Positions 16,947-27,476 of a stretch of DNA of 62,847 bases are shown here, piece after piece; within the stretch, counting starts at the first letter, position 1, and the number at the start of each line of letters is the position of its first letter. Origin of the DNA: DATKJS01 sp050015275 (GTDB taxonomy: Bacteria; Acidobacteriota; Aminicenantia; Aminicenantales; Saccharicenantaceae); assembly GCA_050015275.1 (NCBI GenBank), contig JBEKBS010000015.1, positions 1-62,847 of the forward strand. The letters run 5' to 3'. The notes beneath the pieces are model-generated. The model had not been told where the DNA came from, made no database searches, and was given only the letters and a program-made list of their open reading frames with translations. The position numbers and the translations under genes were made by a program.

Positions 16947-19379
16947 TCAGCTTTCCCGGACCTTGGCGATGGAGCAGACGCGGTCCTTGCCGTCGAGGTT
17001 GATGATGCGCACGCCCTGGGTCGCCCGGCCGGAGGAGCGCACCTGGGTCGTCGGGATGCCGATGACCTTGCCCTCGACGGTGATGACGAGGAGGTCCTCC
17101 TCGTTGATGCCGACCATGCCCAAGGCGTGGCCGATCTTGGGCGTGATGCGCAAATTGAGGACACCCTGCCCGCCGCGATGCTTGAGCGGGTACATGTCCG
17201 CGGCCGTCTTCTTGCCGTAGCCGCGCTCGCTCGCCGTGAAGATGAACTTGTCGTCCGGGCCGACGATGATCATGCCGATGACCCGGTCCTTGGGTTTGAG
17301 CCGGATGCCCCGCACACCCGAGGCCGTGCGGCCCATCGGCCGGACGTCCGACTCTTTGAAGCTCAGGGCCCGGCCGAGCTTCGTCCCGATGACGATGTTG
17401 TTCTTGCCCGTCGAAAGCTGGGCCGAGAAAAGCTCGCTCTTCGGGCGCAGGTTCACGGCCAGGATGCCGCCGCGCCTGACGTTCTTGAAATCCGACAAGC
17501 GCGTCTTCTTGATGATGCCATCCGAGGTCAGCATGACCACGAACTGGTTCTCGCTGAACTCCTTGACGGCCACGACGCTCGCCGGTTTCTCATTGGGCTG
17601 GAACTCGACCAGGTTGGCGATGGGCTTGCCCCGGCCCGAAACGCCGACGTCGGGCACATCGAGGGCCTTGAGCCAGTAGAGCCGGCCCTGGTTGGTGAAG
17701 ACGAGGAGGTAGCTGTGGGTCGAGCAGACGTAGAGGTCCTCGACGATGTCCTCGGCCTTCATCTCGATGCCCCGGCGCCCCTTGCCGCCCCGCGCCTGGA
17801 ACTTGTACGAGGTGAGCGACGTCCGCTTGATGTAGCCGCTCGAGGTGTAGACGACGGCGACATCTTCTTCCTTGACCAGGTCCTCGGGCCGGAGCTCCGA
17901 GACGGCCTCGTCGCGGATCTCGGTCCGCCGCTCGTCGCCGTATTCCTCCTTGATCTCCTTGAGCTCCTGGACGATGATGGCATAGACGAGCCGCTCGTCC
18001 TTGAGGATGCGCCGGAGCTCCGTGATCCTCTTCTTCAGGGCGGCGTACTCCTCCTGGATCTTGAGCCGCTCGAGCTGGCTCAGGCGCTGGAGCTGGAGCT
18101 CGAGGACGGCCTGGGCCTGGAGCTGGGTCAGGCCGAACTTCTCCATGAGGCCGCGCCGGGCCTCGTCGACCGTCTTCGAGGCGCGGATGAGCTTGATGAC
18201 GGCATCGAGGTTGTCGAGGCAGATGACCAGGCCTTCCAAAATGTGGGCCCGTTCCTCGGCCTTGCGCAGCTCGAAGCGCGTCCGCCGCAGGATGACCTCC
18301 TTGCGGTGGGCGATGAAGTACTTCATCATGTCGATGAGGCTGAGCGTCTTCGGCTGCTTGTCGACGATGGCCAGCATGATGATGCCGAAGGAGACCTGGA
18401 GCTGGGTGTGCTTGTAGAGGTTGTTGAGGATGATCTCCGGGAGCTCCCCGCGCTTGACCTCGATGACGATGCGCATGCCCTCGCGGTCGGACTCGTCCCG
18501 GATGTCAGCGACCCCCTCGATCCGCTTCTCGTTGACGAGCTCGGCGATCGACTCGAGCAGGCGCGATTTATTGACCTGGTAGGGGATCTCGGTGACGACG
18601 ATCTTGTCCTTCTCGCCCTTGGCCCCCCGCTCGATGACGGTCTTGGCCCGGAGGTGGAGGATGCCCTTGCCGTCCTTGTAGGCGTCGAGGAAGCCCTGGC
18701 GGCCGTAGATGATGCCGCCCGTCGGGAAGTCCGGGCCCTGGACGAACTTCAGGATGTCTCTCAGCGAGGCGTTGGGGTGCTCGATGAGGTGGATGACGCT
18801 GTCGCAGACCTCGGTGAGGTTGTGGGGCGGGATGTTCGTGGCCATGCCGACGGCGATGCCGTTGCCGCCGTTGACGAGGAGGTTCGGGAACTTCGACGGC
18901 AGGACCTCCGGCATGGTCAGGCTCTCGTCGTAGTTCGGAATGAAGTTGACCGTTTCCTTGTCGATGTCGGCCATGAGCTCGTGGGCCAGCTTCTTGAGCC
19001 GGACCTCGGTGTAGCGCATGGCCGCCGGCGGGTCGCCATCGATCGAGCCGAAGTTCCCCTGCCCGTCGACGAGGATGTAGCGCAGGCTGAAGTCCTGGGC
19101 CATGCGGACGAGCGTATCGTAGGCGGCCTGGTCGCCGTGGGGGTGGTATTTTCCGATGACGTCGCCGACGATACGCGCCGATTTCTTGTAGGGCTTGTTG
19201 TAATAGGTCCCGCTCTCGTACATGGCGTAGAGGACGCGGCGGTGGACCGGCTTGAGGCCGTCCTTGATGTCGGGGATGGCCCGGCCGATGATGACGCTCA
19301 TGGCGTAGTCGAGATACGACCGGCGCATTTCCTCTTCGAGGCCGACGACCGGGTGGTGCTCTTTCTGTTCGCTGTCCAT
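16947..19379 (-). CDS. gyrA: DNA gyrase subunit A
   Basis: 810 aa, the breakage-reunion subunit of type II topoisomerase, which introduces negative supercoils as A2B2 with GyrB. The catalytic tyrosine is Tyr123 (AMRYTE). The quinolone-determining region reads HPHGDQAAYD, with Gln84 where E. coli has Ser83. The C-terminal beta-pinwheel has a GyrA-box, FQARGGKGRRG, with Ala in place of the first Arg of QRRGGKG; its presence argues for gyrase rather than ParC. ATG 19379 is chosen for AAGGAG upstream and because conserved sequence starts there; an in-frame upstream start overlaps gyrB. It lies 37 bases after gyrB, in one operon. Confidence 0.97.
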   Translation of the reverse strand: MDSEQKEHHPVVGLEEEMRRSYLDYAMSVIIGRAIPDIKDGLKPVHRRVLYAMYESGTYYNKPYKKSARIVGDVIGKYHPHGDQAAYDTLVRMAQDFSLRYILVDGQGNFGSIDGDPPAAMRYTEVRLKKLAHELMADIDKETVNFIPNYDESLTMPEVLPSKFPNLLVNGGNGIAVGMATNIPPHNLTEVCDSVIHLIEHPNASLRDILKFVQGPDFPTGGIIYGRQGFLDAYKDGKGILHLRAKTVIERGAKGEKDKIVVTEIPYQVNKSRLLESIAELVNEKRIEGVADIRDESDREGMRIVIEVKRGELPEIILNNLYKHTQLQVSFGIIMLAIVDKQPKTLSLIDMMKYFIAHRKEVILRRTRFELRKAEERAHILEGLVICLDNLDAVIKLIRASKTVDEARRGLMEKFGLTQLQAQAVLELQLQRLSQLERLKIQEEYAALKKRITELRRILKDERLVYAIIVQELKEIKEEYGDERRTEIRDEAVSELRPEDLVKEEDVAVVYTSSGYIKRTSLTSYKFQARGGKGRRGIEMKAEDIVEDLYVCSTHSYLLVFTNQGRLYWLKALDVPDVGVSGRGKPIANLVEFQPNEKPASVVAVKEFSENQFVVMLTSDGIIKKTRLSDFKNVRRGGILAVNLRPKSELFSAQLSTGKNNIVIGTKLGRALSFKESDVRPMGRTASGVRGIRLKPKDRVIGMIIVGPDDKFIFTASERGYGKKTAADMYPLKHRGGQGVLNLRITPKIGHALGMVGINEEDLLVITVEGKVIGIPTTQVRSSGRATQGVRIINLDGKDRVCSIAKVRES

Positions 19380-19416
19380 GGGAACTCCTTCTCGGCTCCG
19401 CCGGCCGGCGGGGGGC

Positions 19417-21810
<2,394 letters not shown>

Positions 21811-21888
21811 GTCCGTCCACGTTGTGAAGAAATGCGGGTCTCCGGCGCGGGGACGTCAGGGCACCCGGTGGGCATTTTTCAAGACTTT

Positions 21889-21918
21889 ATTATAGCAAAA
21901 AAAGGGCCCAAAAGTAAA
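21889..21918 (-). promoter_or_regulatory. Promoter of gyrB-gyrA
   Basis: Minus strand: TTTACT (21918-21913), 18-base spacer, perfect TATAAT (21894-21889). The predicted start is near 21882, about 70 bases before the gyrB ATG. The surrounding stretch is strikingly AT-rich for this genome, which fits a supercoiling-sensitive gyrase promoter. Confidence 0.7.
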
Positions 21919-22090
21919 GCCTTTTTTCTCATTTTCTTTAATTTTAATTAATTTATTATCTGGAATTTAAGATCATCCCAGCCCTCCTGCTGCGCGCCCC
22001 TTTCCGGCGACACGAAAAAGGACGTCCGAGGGGGGCCTTTTTTCTCACAGTTAGCAGCGGCCCGGGGCCCCTCGGCGGCCGAAAAAAGAT

Positions 22091-22116
22091 GGACAGCCCG
22101 CTCCTTGGGGGCTGTC
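22091..22116 (-). terminator. Terminator-like hairpin facing the gyrB promoter
   Basis: Arms GGACAGCCC (22091-22099) and GGGCTGTCC (22108-22116). On the minus strand the stem is followed by ATCTTTTTT, the pattern of an intrinsic terminator; it would stop antisense transcription coming from the GTPase gene before it reaches gyrB. On the plus strand it lies about 45 bases before the GTPase start and just upstream of a TATAAT (22136-22141). Confidence 0.45.
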
Positions 22117-22160
22117 CCTGGGCAATCGTTTTCGATATAATTCCCCACAGCGAGGACGCC

Positions 22161-23153
22161 ATGCCGGCCAACCTGCCGCCCGAATATCATAAGATCGAAA
22201 GCGAGCTCCGGACGGCCCGCGATCCGCGGGAGAAGATCGACATCTACGAGCGGCTGATCGCGGTCATTCCGCATCACAAGGGCACGGACAAGCTCATCGC
22301 CATGTACCGGCAGAAGATCGCCAAGGCCAAGGAGGAGATCGAGCGCCGGCCGTCGACCGCCAAGCACGGCGCCACGCACAAGATCGAGAAGTCCGGGGCC
22401 GGGCAGGTCGTCCTCGTGGGCCCGCCGAACGCCGGCAAGTCCCTTCTCGTCAAGGTCCTCACGGGCGCGGAACCGGAGGTCGCCGCTTACCCCTTCACGA
22501 CACTTCGCCCGGCGCCCTACATGATGCCTTTCGAGAATATCCAGGCCCAGCTCATCGACACGCCGCCCGTGATGCCTGACTTCATGGAGACCTGGTTCCC
22601 CGAGATGGTCAAGATGGCCGACGCGGTCCTTCTCGTGGCCGACCTCTCCGATCCGGCGGCCGCCGATGTCCTCGACGGCATCATCAAGCGGCTCAGGGAG
22701 CGGAAGGTGGAGTTTGTCCCGGCGGACACCGCCATCCCGCCCGAGCGGTTCCCTTTCCTCAAGCGGGCGGCCATCGCGGCCAACAAGATCGACGCCGAGG
22801 GCGCGGCGGCCCGCTTCGAAGAGCTCGGTGCCCTTCTCGAAACGCCGGCCGAAAAGATCCCCGTGTCTGCGGCCTCCGGCCGGGGGCTCGAGGAGCTGCG
22901 AAGGACGATCTTCCGCCTCCTCCACATCATCCGTGTCTACAGCAAGGTCCCGGGGAAAAAGCCGGAAAGGGCCTCTCCTTTCACCTTGCGCAAAGGGATC
23001 ACGGTCCTCGAAATGGCCAGGGCCGTCCACAAGGACTTTGCGGAAAAGCTCGCCTTCGCCCGCGTCTGGAGCCATGGAGGCGGGATCGAAGGGCTCCGCG
23101 TCACGCGCGACCACGTCCTCGCCGACGAGGATATCGTCGAACTCCACTTATAG
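22161..23153 (+). CDS. DRG/Obg-related GTPase with C-terminal TGS domain
   Basis: 330 aa. N-terminal helical segment (1-75), then a G domain with G1 GPPNAGKS, G2 region YPFTTLRP, G3 IDTPP, G4 NKID and G5 SAA, then a C-terminal TGS domain (about 265-330, ending DHVLADEDIVELHL). Related GTPases act on ribosomes or RNA; the specific role is unknown. The G3 motif is DTPP instead of DxxG, which may be a subfamily trait. ATG 22161 is chosen because the conserved helix starts there, GAGG is upstream and TATAAT lies 20 bases before it; a longer frame extends into the promoter. Divergent from gyrB. Confidence 0.85.
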   Translation: MPANLPPEYHKIESELRTARDPREKIDIYERLIAVIPHHKGTDKLIAMYRQKIAKAKEEIERRPSTAKHGATHKIEKSGAGQVVLVGPPNAGKSLLVKVLTGAEPEVAAYPFTTLRPAPYMMPFENIQAQLIDTPPVMPDFMETWFPEMVKMADAVLLVADLSDPAAADVLDGIIKRLRERKVEFVPADTAIPPERFPFLKRAAIAANKIDAEGAAARFEELGALLETPAEKIPVSAASGRGLEELRRTIFRLLHIIRVYSKVPGKKPERASPFTLRKGITVLEMARAVHKDFAEKLAFARVWSHGGGIEGLRVTRDHVLADEDIVELHL

Positions 23154-23313
23154 GAACCAGTCCTCCGGGGGCATTCTCTCCGTCGGGTCGCGGGTTTGTC
23201 CCGGCGAGCCAACCCCGCTTCGGTTCCGGGCTTCGCTCTCCCCTACCTTCGGTCGGGGATCCGTGCCCGCTCAGCCCTCCACACGCCCTCCTCCGAGAAC
23301 GTCCCCATCGACT

Positions 23314-23418
23314 GGCTTAATTATATTTGAGCGCGGGCTAGCACGGTGCATAAATAAAGAGCCGAGGGAAATGGCCGGAACGTCATGCGCGGTTTAGCCT
23401 TCCCGAAAAGTTTTTCGA
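23314..23418 (+). repeat. ~105-bp direct repeat, copy 1
   Basis: It starts GGCTTAATT and contains GAGGGAAATGGCCGGAA and TCATGCGC. It aligns to copy 2 (25303-25406) with about 75% identity over the last 67 positions by hand alignment. The two copies have the same orientation and bracket the M28 peptidase gene. Confidence 0.7.
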
Positions 23419-23423
23419 GGGCA

Positions 23424-23453
23424 CCCTCAAGAGAGGGTACCCTCTCTTGAGGG
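23424..23453. repeat. 30-bp perfect palindrome
   Basis: The arms are CCCTCAAGAGAGGGT and its exact complement, with no loop. It lies immediately after the direct-repeat copy inside the inverted-repeat element. It could form a cruciform, or a hairpin in RNA from either strand. Confidence 0.8.
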
Positions 23454-23499
23454 CGGCGAGGATGTCTGAGCAAGATCTGGCAAAGGAGGTTGGATAAGA

Positions 23500-23529
23500 A
23501 AAAAACGGGAGCATTAAGTCCCGTTTTTT
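23500..23529. terminator. Bidirectional intrinsic terminator
   Basis: An 11-bp stem, AAAAAACGGGA / TCCCGTTTTTT, with an 8-base loop. The A-run and T-run give a U-tract on both strands, as expected between the convergent GTPase and M28 peptidase genes. Confidence 0.8.
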
Positions 23530-23685
23530 CAATAGGCCGCTCGTTCTCAAATCGCAGAGCAAGTTCCGCAGACGCCGAGAAAGAACTCTGAGGGAAAGGC
23601 GTGAAAAACCGCGCTCCGGAGTGGAGGCCATTCCCTCGGCTCATCCCGTAGACGCGCCGGGAGAGAATCCGTCCGGACTTTGCAC

Positions 23686-25224
23686 TCAGCGGAAATTGAG
23701 CGCGGGCTGGCCGCTCATGTCCATGACGGCCATGAACAGGAGCTGGGCGATGTCCTCCATGATCTCAGGCGTCACGACATTGATGTTGTCGTGGGGCGTA
23801 TGATAGGTCGGCCGGCCCGGGTTGAAGCCGTAGGAACCGAAGGTCAGCGCGGGCACGCCTTTCCAGAAAAACCAAGCCGCGTCCTCCCTGGGCCGGCCGG
23901 GAAATGCCGCCGGCCCCGTCGAGAGAGTCCGGTGAATGTAAGTGTTGTTGGCTTTTTCGATGTAGCTCCAGAAGGCGGGATAGGTCTTGCCTCCCGAGGC
24001 CGAGATCTTGTCGCCGCTGCCGGGGCCTTCCATGTTGATCATCACAACGGTCTTGTCGAGCGGGAAGAGGGGGTGCTCCGTGTAGTATCTTGACCCGGTC
24101 ACGCCCTGGACCTCGCTCTGTTCCTCGCTGCCGAAGAAAGCGAAGACGACGGTCCGCTTCGGCTTGACGGCGCACCTGGCCATGGCCTCGGCGATCCCCA
24201 GCCCGACGGCGACCGCCGTCGCGTTGTCGTTGGCCCCCGGCATGACCTCCCACATCCGGCCGAGGTGGTCGAGGTGTCCGGCGATCAGGATGACCTCGTC
24301 CTTGAGGACCGGGTCCGTCCCGGGGATCGCTCCGAGGACGTTGAAGCCGATCCCGTCGGGGTGATGCTCGGTCACATTCTTGATCATGAAGGTCTTGCCC
24401 GTGTCGAAGGACTGGGGCTTGAGCTCCTTGCGGATCCTGCCCACGGTGTCCCTGTAGGTTTTGTCCGTCCCGGCGAAGACGTCGTTGACGACGGCCTGCC
24501 CGACGTGATGGTAAATGAACCCTTCCACGTAGGCGTTGTTGGGGTTGCCGATGGGCCCATAGTTGTAGAGCATGCCCTTCGCGCCGTGGGCAACGGCGTT
24601 CTTGAGCTTGTACTGGTGGAAGGAATAGGGCCGCCATTTCATGAACAGGTCCAGCGTCTTCTCGCCCGGGCTGACCGGCACCTCGGAATCCATGAGGACG
24701 ATCTTGCCCTTGACGTCCACGCCCTTGTAATCGTCGTAGCCAAGCTCGGGTGCGGTGATGCCATATCCTACAAAGACGACATCGGCGGTCAGTTCGCCCG
24801 ACCCCGACGTCCCGCCGGGGATGAACTCGTCCTCGTAGCGGTAAGACTTCTTGATGACGTCTTTCTTCTCCGGGATCAGCATGACACATTCGCCGCCCGG
24901 GAAGACCCTGGTGTAGGGATTGGGGAAATTCTGGCGGTAGGTCCCGTTTTCGCCCGCGGGCTGAACGCCCCATTTCCGGAGAAGGGATTCGACCCAGGCC
25001 GCGCAGTCCTCGAACTCCCTGGTCCCGGTCAGCCGGCCGCCGTACTTCTCGGAAACGAGCTCCTTGACGTAATCGTAGAGCACGTTGCTCGAGACGAGGT
25101 GCATGGCCTCGACGATCTTCGACTGGTCGTCCGCCGGCTTTTGAATTTCCTGAGCCGATAGGGAGAGAAAGCCGGAGAAGGCCAGAAGCGCGGCCAGGGC
25201 CGCGAAATAGCGGAACTTTTTCAT
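23686..25224 (-). CDS. Secreted M28-family zinc metallopeptidase with PA domain
   Basis: 512 aa. A signal peptide (residues 1-25, LSLSAQE at the cleavage region) directs export. Residues about 140-290 look like a protease-associated insert (VVFVGYGITAPELGYDDYKGVDVKGKIVLM). The M28 catalytic domain has the di-zinc ligands in AGHLDHLG, ANDNATAVA, FGSEEQ and TYHTPHDN, and INMEG as the fourth region. M28 members are aminopeptidases or carboxypeptidases; the substrate is not predictable. The start has AAAGGAGG close upstream. The gene is flanked by two copies of a ~105-bp repeat. It is paralogous to the enzyme at 27477. Confidence 0.9.
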   Translation of the reverse strand: MKKFRYFAALAALLAFSGFLSLSAQEIQKPADDQSKIVEAMHLVSSNVLYDYVKELVSEKYGGRLTGTREFEDCAAWVESLLRKWGVQPAGENGTYRQNFPNPYTRVFPGGECVMLIPEKKDVIKKSYRYEDEFIPGGTSGSGELTADVVFVGYGITAPELGYDDYKGVDVKGKIVLMDSEVPVSPGEKTLDLFMKWRPYSFHQYKLKNAVAHGAKGMLYNYGPIGNPNNAYVEGFIYHHVGQAVVNDVFAGTDKTYRDTVGRIRKELKPQSFDTGKTFMIKNVTEHHPDGIGFNVLGAIPGTDPVLKDEVILIAGHLDHLGRMWEVMPGANDNATAVAVGLGIAEAMARCAVKPKRTVVFAFFGSEEQSEVQGVTGSRYYTEHPLFPLDKTVVMINMEGPGSGDKISASGGKTYPAFWSYIEKANNTYIHRTLSTGPAAFPGRPREDAAWFFWKGVPALTFGSYGFNPGRPTYHTPHDNINVVTPEIMEDIAQLLFMAVMDMSGQPALNFR

Positions 25225-25302
25225 GCCGTCCTCCTTTCGAAAAAAGCGAAGGAGCTATCTTAATCAAATGAAGAGAGCAAAGGCAAGCCGGGCGGGCAAC
25301 GA

Positions 25303-25406
25303 GGCTTAATTGAATTATTCGGACGGGTGGCCCGGCGCGCAAAAAGAACTGAGGGGAATGGCCGGAATATCATGCGCCGCTTGTTCTTTCCGAAGCGCTT
25401 TTGGAG
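25303..25406 (+). repeat. ~105-bp direct repeat, copy 2
   Basis: It starts GGCTTAATT and contains GAGGGGAATGGCCGGAA and TCATGCGC. Same orientation as copy 1, 1989 bases apart. Unlike copy 1 it has no obvious inverted partner. Confidence 0.7.
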
Positions 25407-25466
25407 AAATTAGCGGACGCAGGGGGGATGTCCCGGAGAAAACATTGAGCGCGACGCGGGCAGGGT

Positions 25467-25560
25467 CCCTCGCCCCTTGGGCGAGGGGTGCGGAGCGATC
25501 ACAGAGTGGGATTCCTCGCTGGGGAATCCCACGCTTTTCGAAGGGACTCCCTCCGAGTCC
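25467..25560 (-). terminator. Array of three stem-loops after the beta-barrel gene
   Basis: Stems: GGACTC/GAGTCC (25544-25549, 25555-25560), GTGGGATTCC/GGAATCCCAC (25506-25515, 25523-25532) and CCCTCGCCC/GGGCGAGGG (25467-25475, 25479-25487). They begin 8 bases beyond the stop of the minus-strand gene at 25568. No strong T-run follows; together they could end or protect the transcript. Confidence 0.45.
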
Positions 25561-25567
25561 GTGACCT

Positions 25568-26383
25568 CTAAAGGCGCACGGCCAGGCCGCCGCTGATCAT
25601 GAACCCGTCGAAGACGCCGGCGTCGACGAGGAGATGGATGTTCTTCGTCACCATCGCCTTCAGGCCGAAGTTCAGCTGGAGGAACGGGAGGAAGTTCGGG
25701 AATTTCGTGTCGCTTTGGTCCTTGAGCTGCCGGAGGGTCTTTGAATCCGATCCACTGATCGTCTGGGGCGTGACCGCGCCTCCGGCGAGCTGGCCGGAAT
25801 AGCTGTACGACAACGTCGAATCGTCCAGGGCCTTGGCCGTCGTGATGCCGCCCCCGAACGTGATGTAGGGGTGGACCACCGCGCGCGGGAAAATGTCCCA
25901 GCGGAAGGTCAGCAGAAAGGCCGTCGCCTTGATCACCGCGCTGGCGGCGGCCGTCCCGTCGAATGTCGCCGTTTGGGACGTGCCCGAGTCCTGGAGTCCC
26001 ATCTGGGACGTCACGGAAGGAAGGACCTTGAAAGTGCTCTGCTCGACCGAGACGCCCAGGCTGAACGAGCCGTTCCGCGAGGGATAGAAGCGGACGCCGA
26101 AGCCGAAATCGTGGCCGCTGGAATCGAACCGGACCGTCTGGTTGTAGCTCGTTTCGTTCAGGCCCGGATAGCTGCCCTGGATGTTCGAAAGGATCCTGTC
26201 CCTGATCTCGGACTTTGTCGCGTCGCTGATGAGGTCCCTGGCCAGGCCGCCGAGCAGGTTCAGGCTCCACTGGCCGTAATGGGCGCTGAACTCGAAGTGC
26301 CCCTGGGCCCGGAGCGACGGGGCCATGACCAGAAGAAGGGACAAAAGGCTTACCAGAAGTATCGGACGGGCGGTCTTTTTCAT
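25568..26383 (-). CDS. Predicted outer-membrane beta-barrel protein
   Basis: 271 aa. Signal peptide (residues 1-26, APSLRAQ). The rest alternates amphipathic strands and Gly-rich turns (FGFGVRFYPSRNGSFSLGVSVE, AFLLTFRWDIFPRAVVHPYITFGGG, FLQLNFGLKAMV), and the protein ends in GGLAVRL with a strand-type terminus. It is likely an eight-stranded OmpA/OmpW-like porin or receptor of unknown ligand. It lies between the minus-strand M28 gene and the divergent secreted cyclophilin. Confidence 0.75.
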   Translation of the reverse strand: MKKTARPILLVSLLSLLLVMAPSLRAQGHFEFSAHYGQWSLNLLGGLARDLISDATKSEIRDRILSNIQGSYPGLNETSYNQTVRFDSSGHDFGFGVRFYPSRNGSFSLGVSVEQSTFKVLPSVTSQMGLQDSGTSQTATFDGTAAASAVIKATAFLLTFRWDIFPRAVVHPYITFGGGITTAKALDDSTLSYSYSGQLAGGAVTPQTISGSDSKTLRQLKDQSDTKFPNFLPFLQLNFGLKAMVTKNIHLLVDAGVFDGFMISGGLAVRL

Positions 26384-26518
26384 GTTTTTCCTCCCTGACG
26401 GACATCATACATCATATTTTAGTCGGGGCGGTAGGCCGTTCTGCCGATCCCAACACCCAAAAAAGGGCGCGCCAGGGTGGGACCCAGCCGGCCGGGCGGG
26501 ATCCCGGCCTGGATCAGG

Positions 26519-26547
26519 TTGATTTGGGCGTCTGATTCTGCTATCGT
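26519..26547 (+). promoter_or_regulatory. Promoter of the cyclophilin gene
   Basis: TTGATT (26519-26524), 17-base spacer, TATCGT (26542-26547). The predicted start is near 26554, about 30 bases before ATG 26584. Confidence 0.5.
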
Positions 26548-26583
26548 GACATGTCTCCGAAGTCCGAAATCAAGGAGGTCCCG

Positions 26584-27171
26584 ATGACCAGACAGATCCT
26601 TCTGACGTTATTCGTGGCTGGTTCCTTCCTGGCCGGCCTGGCGATCGCCCAGACGCCGGCGGCGGCCACCAAGGTCCTCATGAAAACGAGCAAGGGCGAC
26701 ATCACGATCGAGCTCAACGCGGCCAAGGCGCCGGGCACGGTCAAGAACTTCCTGTCCTACGTCAAGGATAAATTCTACGATGGCACGATTTTCCACCGGG
26801 TCATGCCGAACTTCATGATCCAGGGCGGAGGCATGACGGCCGAGCTGCACGAGAAGGATGCGAAGGCCCCGATCAAGAACGAGGCGGCGAACGGATTCAA
26901 GAACTACCGGGGGACGATCGCCATGGCCCGGACCGGCGTCGTGGACAGCGCGACCTGCCAGTTCTTCATCAACCTCAAGGACAACAGCTTCTTGGACCAC
27001 AAGAGCGACACGCCGGACGGCTTCGGCTACTGCGTCTTCGGCAAGGTCGTGGCCGGGATGGACGTCGTCGACGCCATCGCCAAGGTCAAGACCGGGACGA
27101 AGCGCGGCATGGGGGACGTCCCCTTGGAGACCGTCACCATCCTGTCCGTCGAGGTCATCGGCGGAAAATAA
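26584..27171 (+). CDS. Exported cyclophilin-type peptidyl-prolyl cis-trans isomerase
   Basis: 195 aa. An N-terminal signal peptide (residues 1-23, GLAIAQ) is followed by a complete cyclophilin domain with the catalytic FHRVMPNFMIQGG, then the TIAMAR and CQFFINL motifs and YCVFGKVVAGMDVVD. It should catalyse proline isomerisation during folding of periplasmic or secreted proteins. ATG 26584 is preferred because AAGGAGG lies five bases upstream and the signal peptide starts there; an in-frame ATG at 26551 would add 11 residues that spoil it. A small membrane-protein gene follows after 47 bases. Confidence 0.93.
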   Translation: MTRQILLTLFVAGSFLAGLAIAQTPAAATKVLMKTSKGDITIELNAAKAPGTVKNFLSYVKDKFYDGTIFHRVMPNFMIQGGGMTAELHEKDAKAPIKNEAANGFKNYRGTIAMARTGVVDSATCQFFINLKDNSFLDHKSDTPDGFGYCVFGKVVAGMDVVDAIAKVKTGTKRGMGDVPLETVTILSVEVIGGK

Positions 27172-27218
27172 GGAGCCCGCTCAGGGCTTCGACGCCGGCG
27201 GAGATCGGGCGGCGGCCC

Positions 27219-27419
27219 ATGTTTGACTGGGTGTTCGCTTTCCTTCATCTGGGCGGCCTCCTGGCTGCCCTCGGCTACGCCGTTTACTCCCTGGCCCGGG
27301 GGAACGTTCTCCGTTTCGCCCTGATCATCGTTCTCCTGACGGCCTATTACTACTTTGTCCTCCATCCTGCCGTCGTCAAGGAGATCACTCGCCGGCGGGG
27401 CCTCAGGAAAAAGGGCTGA
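27219..27419 (+). CDS. Small two-span membrane protein of unknown function
   Basis: 66 aa with hydrophobic segments at residues 4-25 and 30-48 and a basic tail RRRGLRKKG. No family recognised. It lies between the cyclophilin and M28 genes on the same strand; the ribosome site is weak (GGAG 12-15 bases before ATG). High GC3 and clean hydrophobic pattern support it as real. Confidence 0.55.
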   Translation: MFDWVFAFLHLGGLLAALGYAVYSLARGNVLRFALIIVLLTAYYYFVLHPAVVKEITRRRGLRKKG

Positions 27420-27428
27420 GAGCGCCGA

Positions 27429-27457
27429 TTTACTTTTTCGTCCAAAGAGTCTATCAT
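27429..27457 (+). promoter_or_regulatory. Promoter of the second M28 peptidase / phospholipid operon
   Basis: TTTACT (27429-27434), 17-base spacer, TATCAT (27452-27457). The predicted start is about 27464, 13 bases before ATG 27477. It may serve the whole M28-psd-pssA-M23 gene run. Confidence 0.6.
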
Positions 27458-27476
27458 TCAGGTGGGAGATTTGTGC

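Larger units (their letters stand above)
23359..23642. mobile_element. MITE-like inverted-repeat element (candidate)
   Basis: Ends GAGCCGAGGGAAATGGCC (23359-23376) and GGCCATTCCCTCGGCTC (23626-23642) are inverted copies with one indel. A second inverted pair, GCGCGGTTT/AAACCGCGC (23387-23395, 23606-23614), continues the symmetry. The interior has no gene but has a CGAAAA/TTTTCG hairpin, a 30-bp palindrome and a terminator. I see no clear target-site duplication, so mobility is unproven; it could instead be a structured RNA. Confidence 0.45.
23154..23685. other. Gene-free convergent region of 532 bp with repeats and a terminator
   Basis: It lies between the ends of the GTPase gene (+) and the M28 peptidase gene (-). 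It contains the first copy of a ~105-bp direct repeat (23314-23418), an inverted-repeat element (23359-23642), a 30-bp perfect palindrome and an intrinsic bidirectional terminator. I find no coding frame with a ribosome site; the AAAGGAGGT at 23482 is not followed by a start codon. Confidence 0.7.
25225..25567. other. Intergenic region of 343 bp with repeat copy 2 and three hairpins
   Basis: It holds the M28 promoter region (possible TTGCCT-N18-TAAGAT on the minus strand), the second direct-repeat copy (25303-25406), and three consecutive stem-loops at 25467-25487, 25506-25532 and 25544-25560 downstream of the minus-strand beta-barrel gene. No gene is seen. Confidence 0.6.

Noticed and set aside
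23314..25406. Integron attC sites or CRISPR repeats as explanation for the repeats around the M28 gene
   Set aside because: No GTTRRRY/RYYYAAC boxes, only two diverged copies, and no spacer array or cas/integrase gene.
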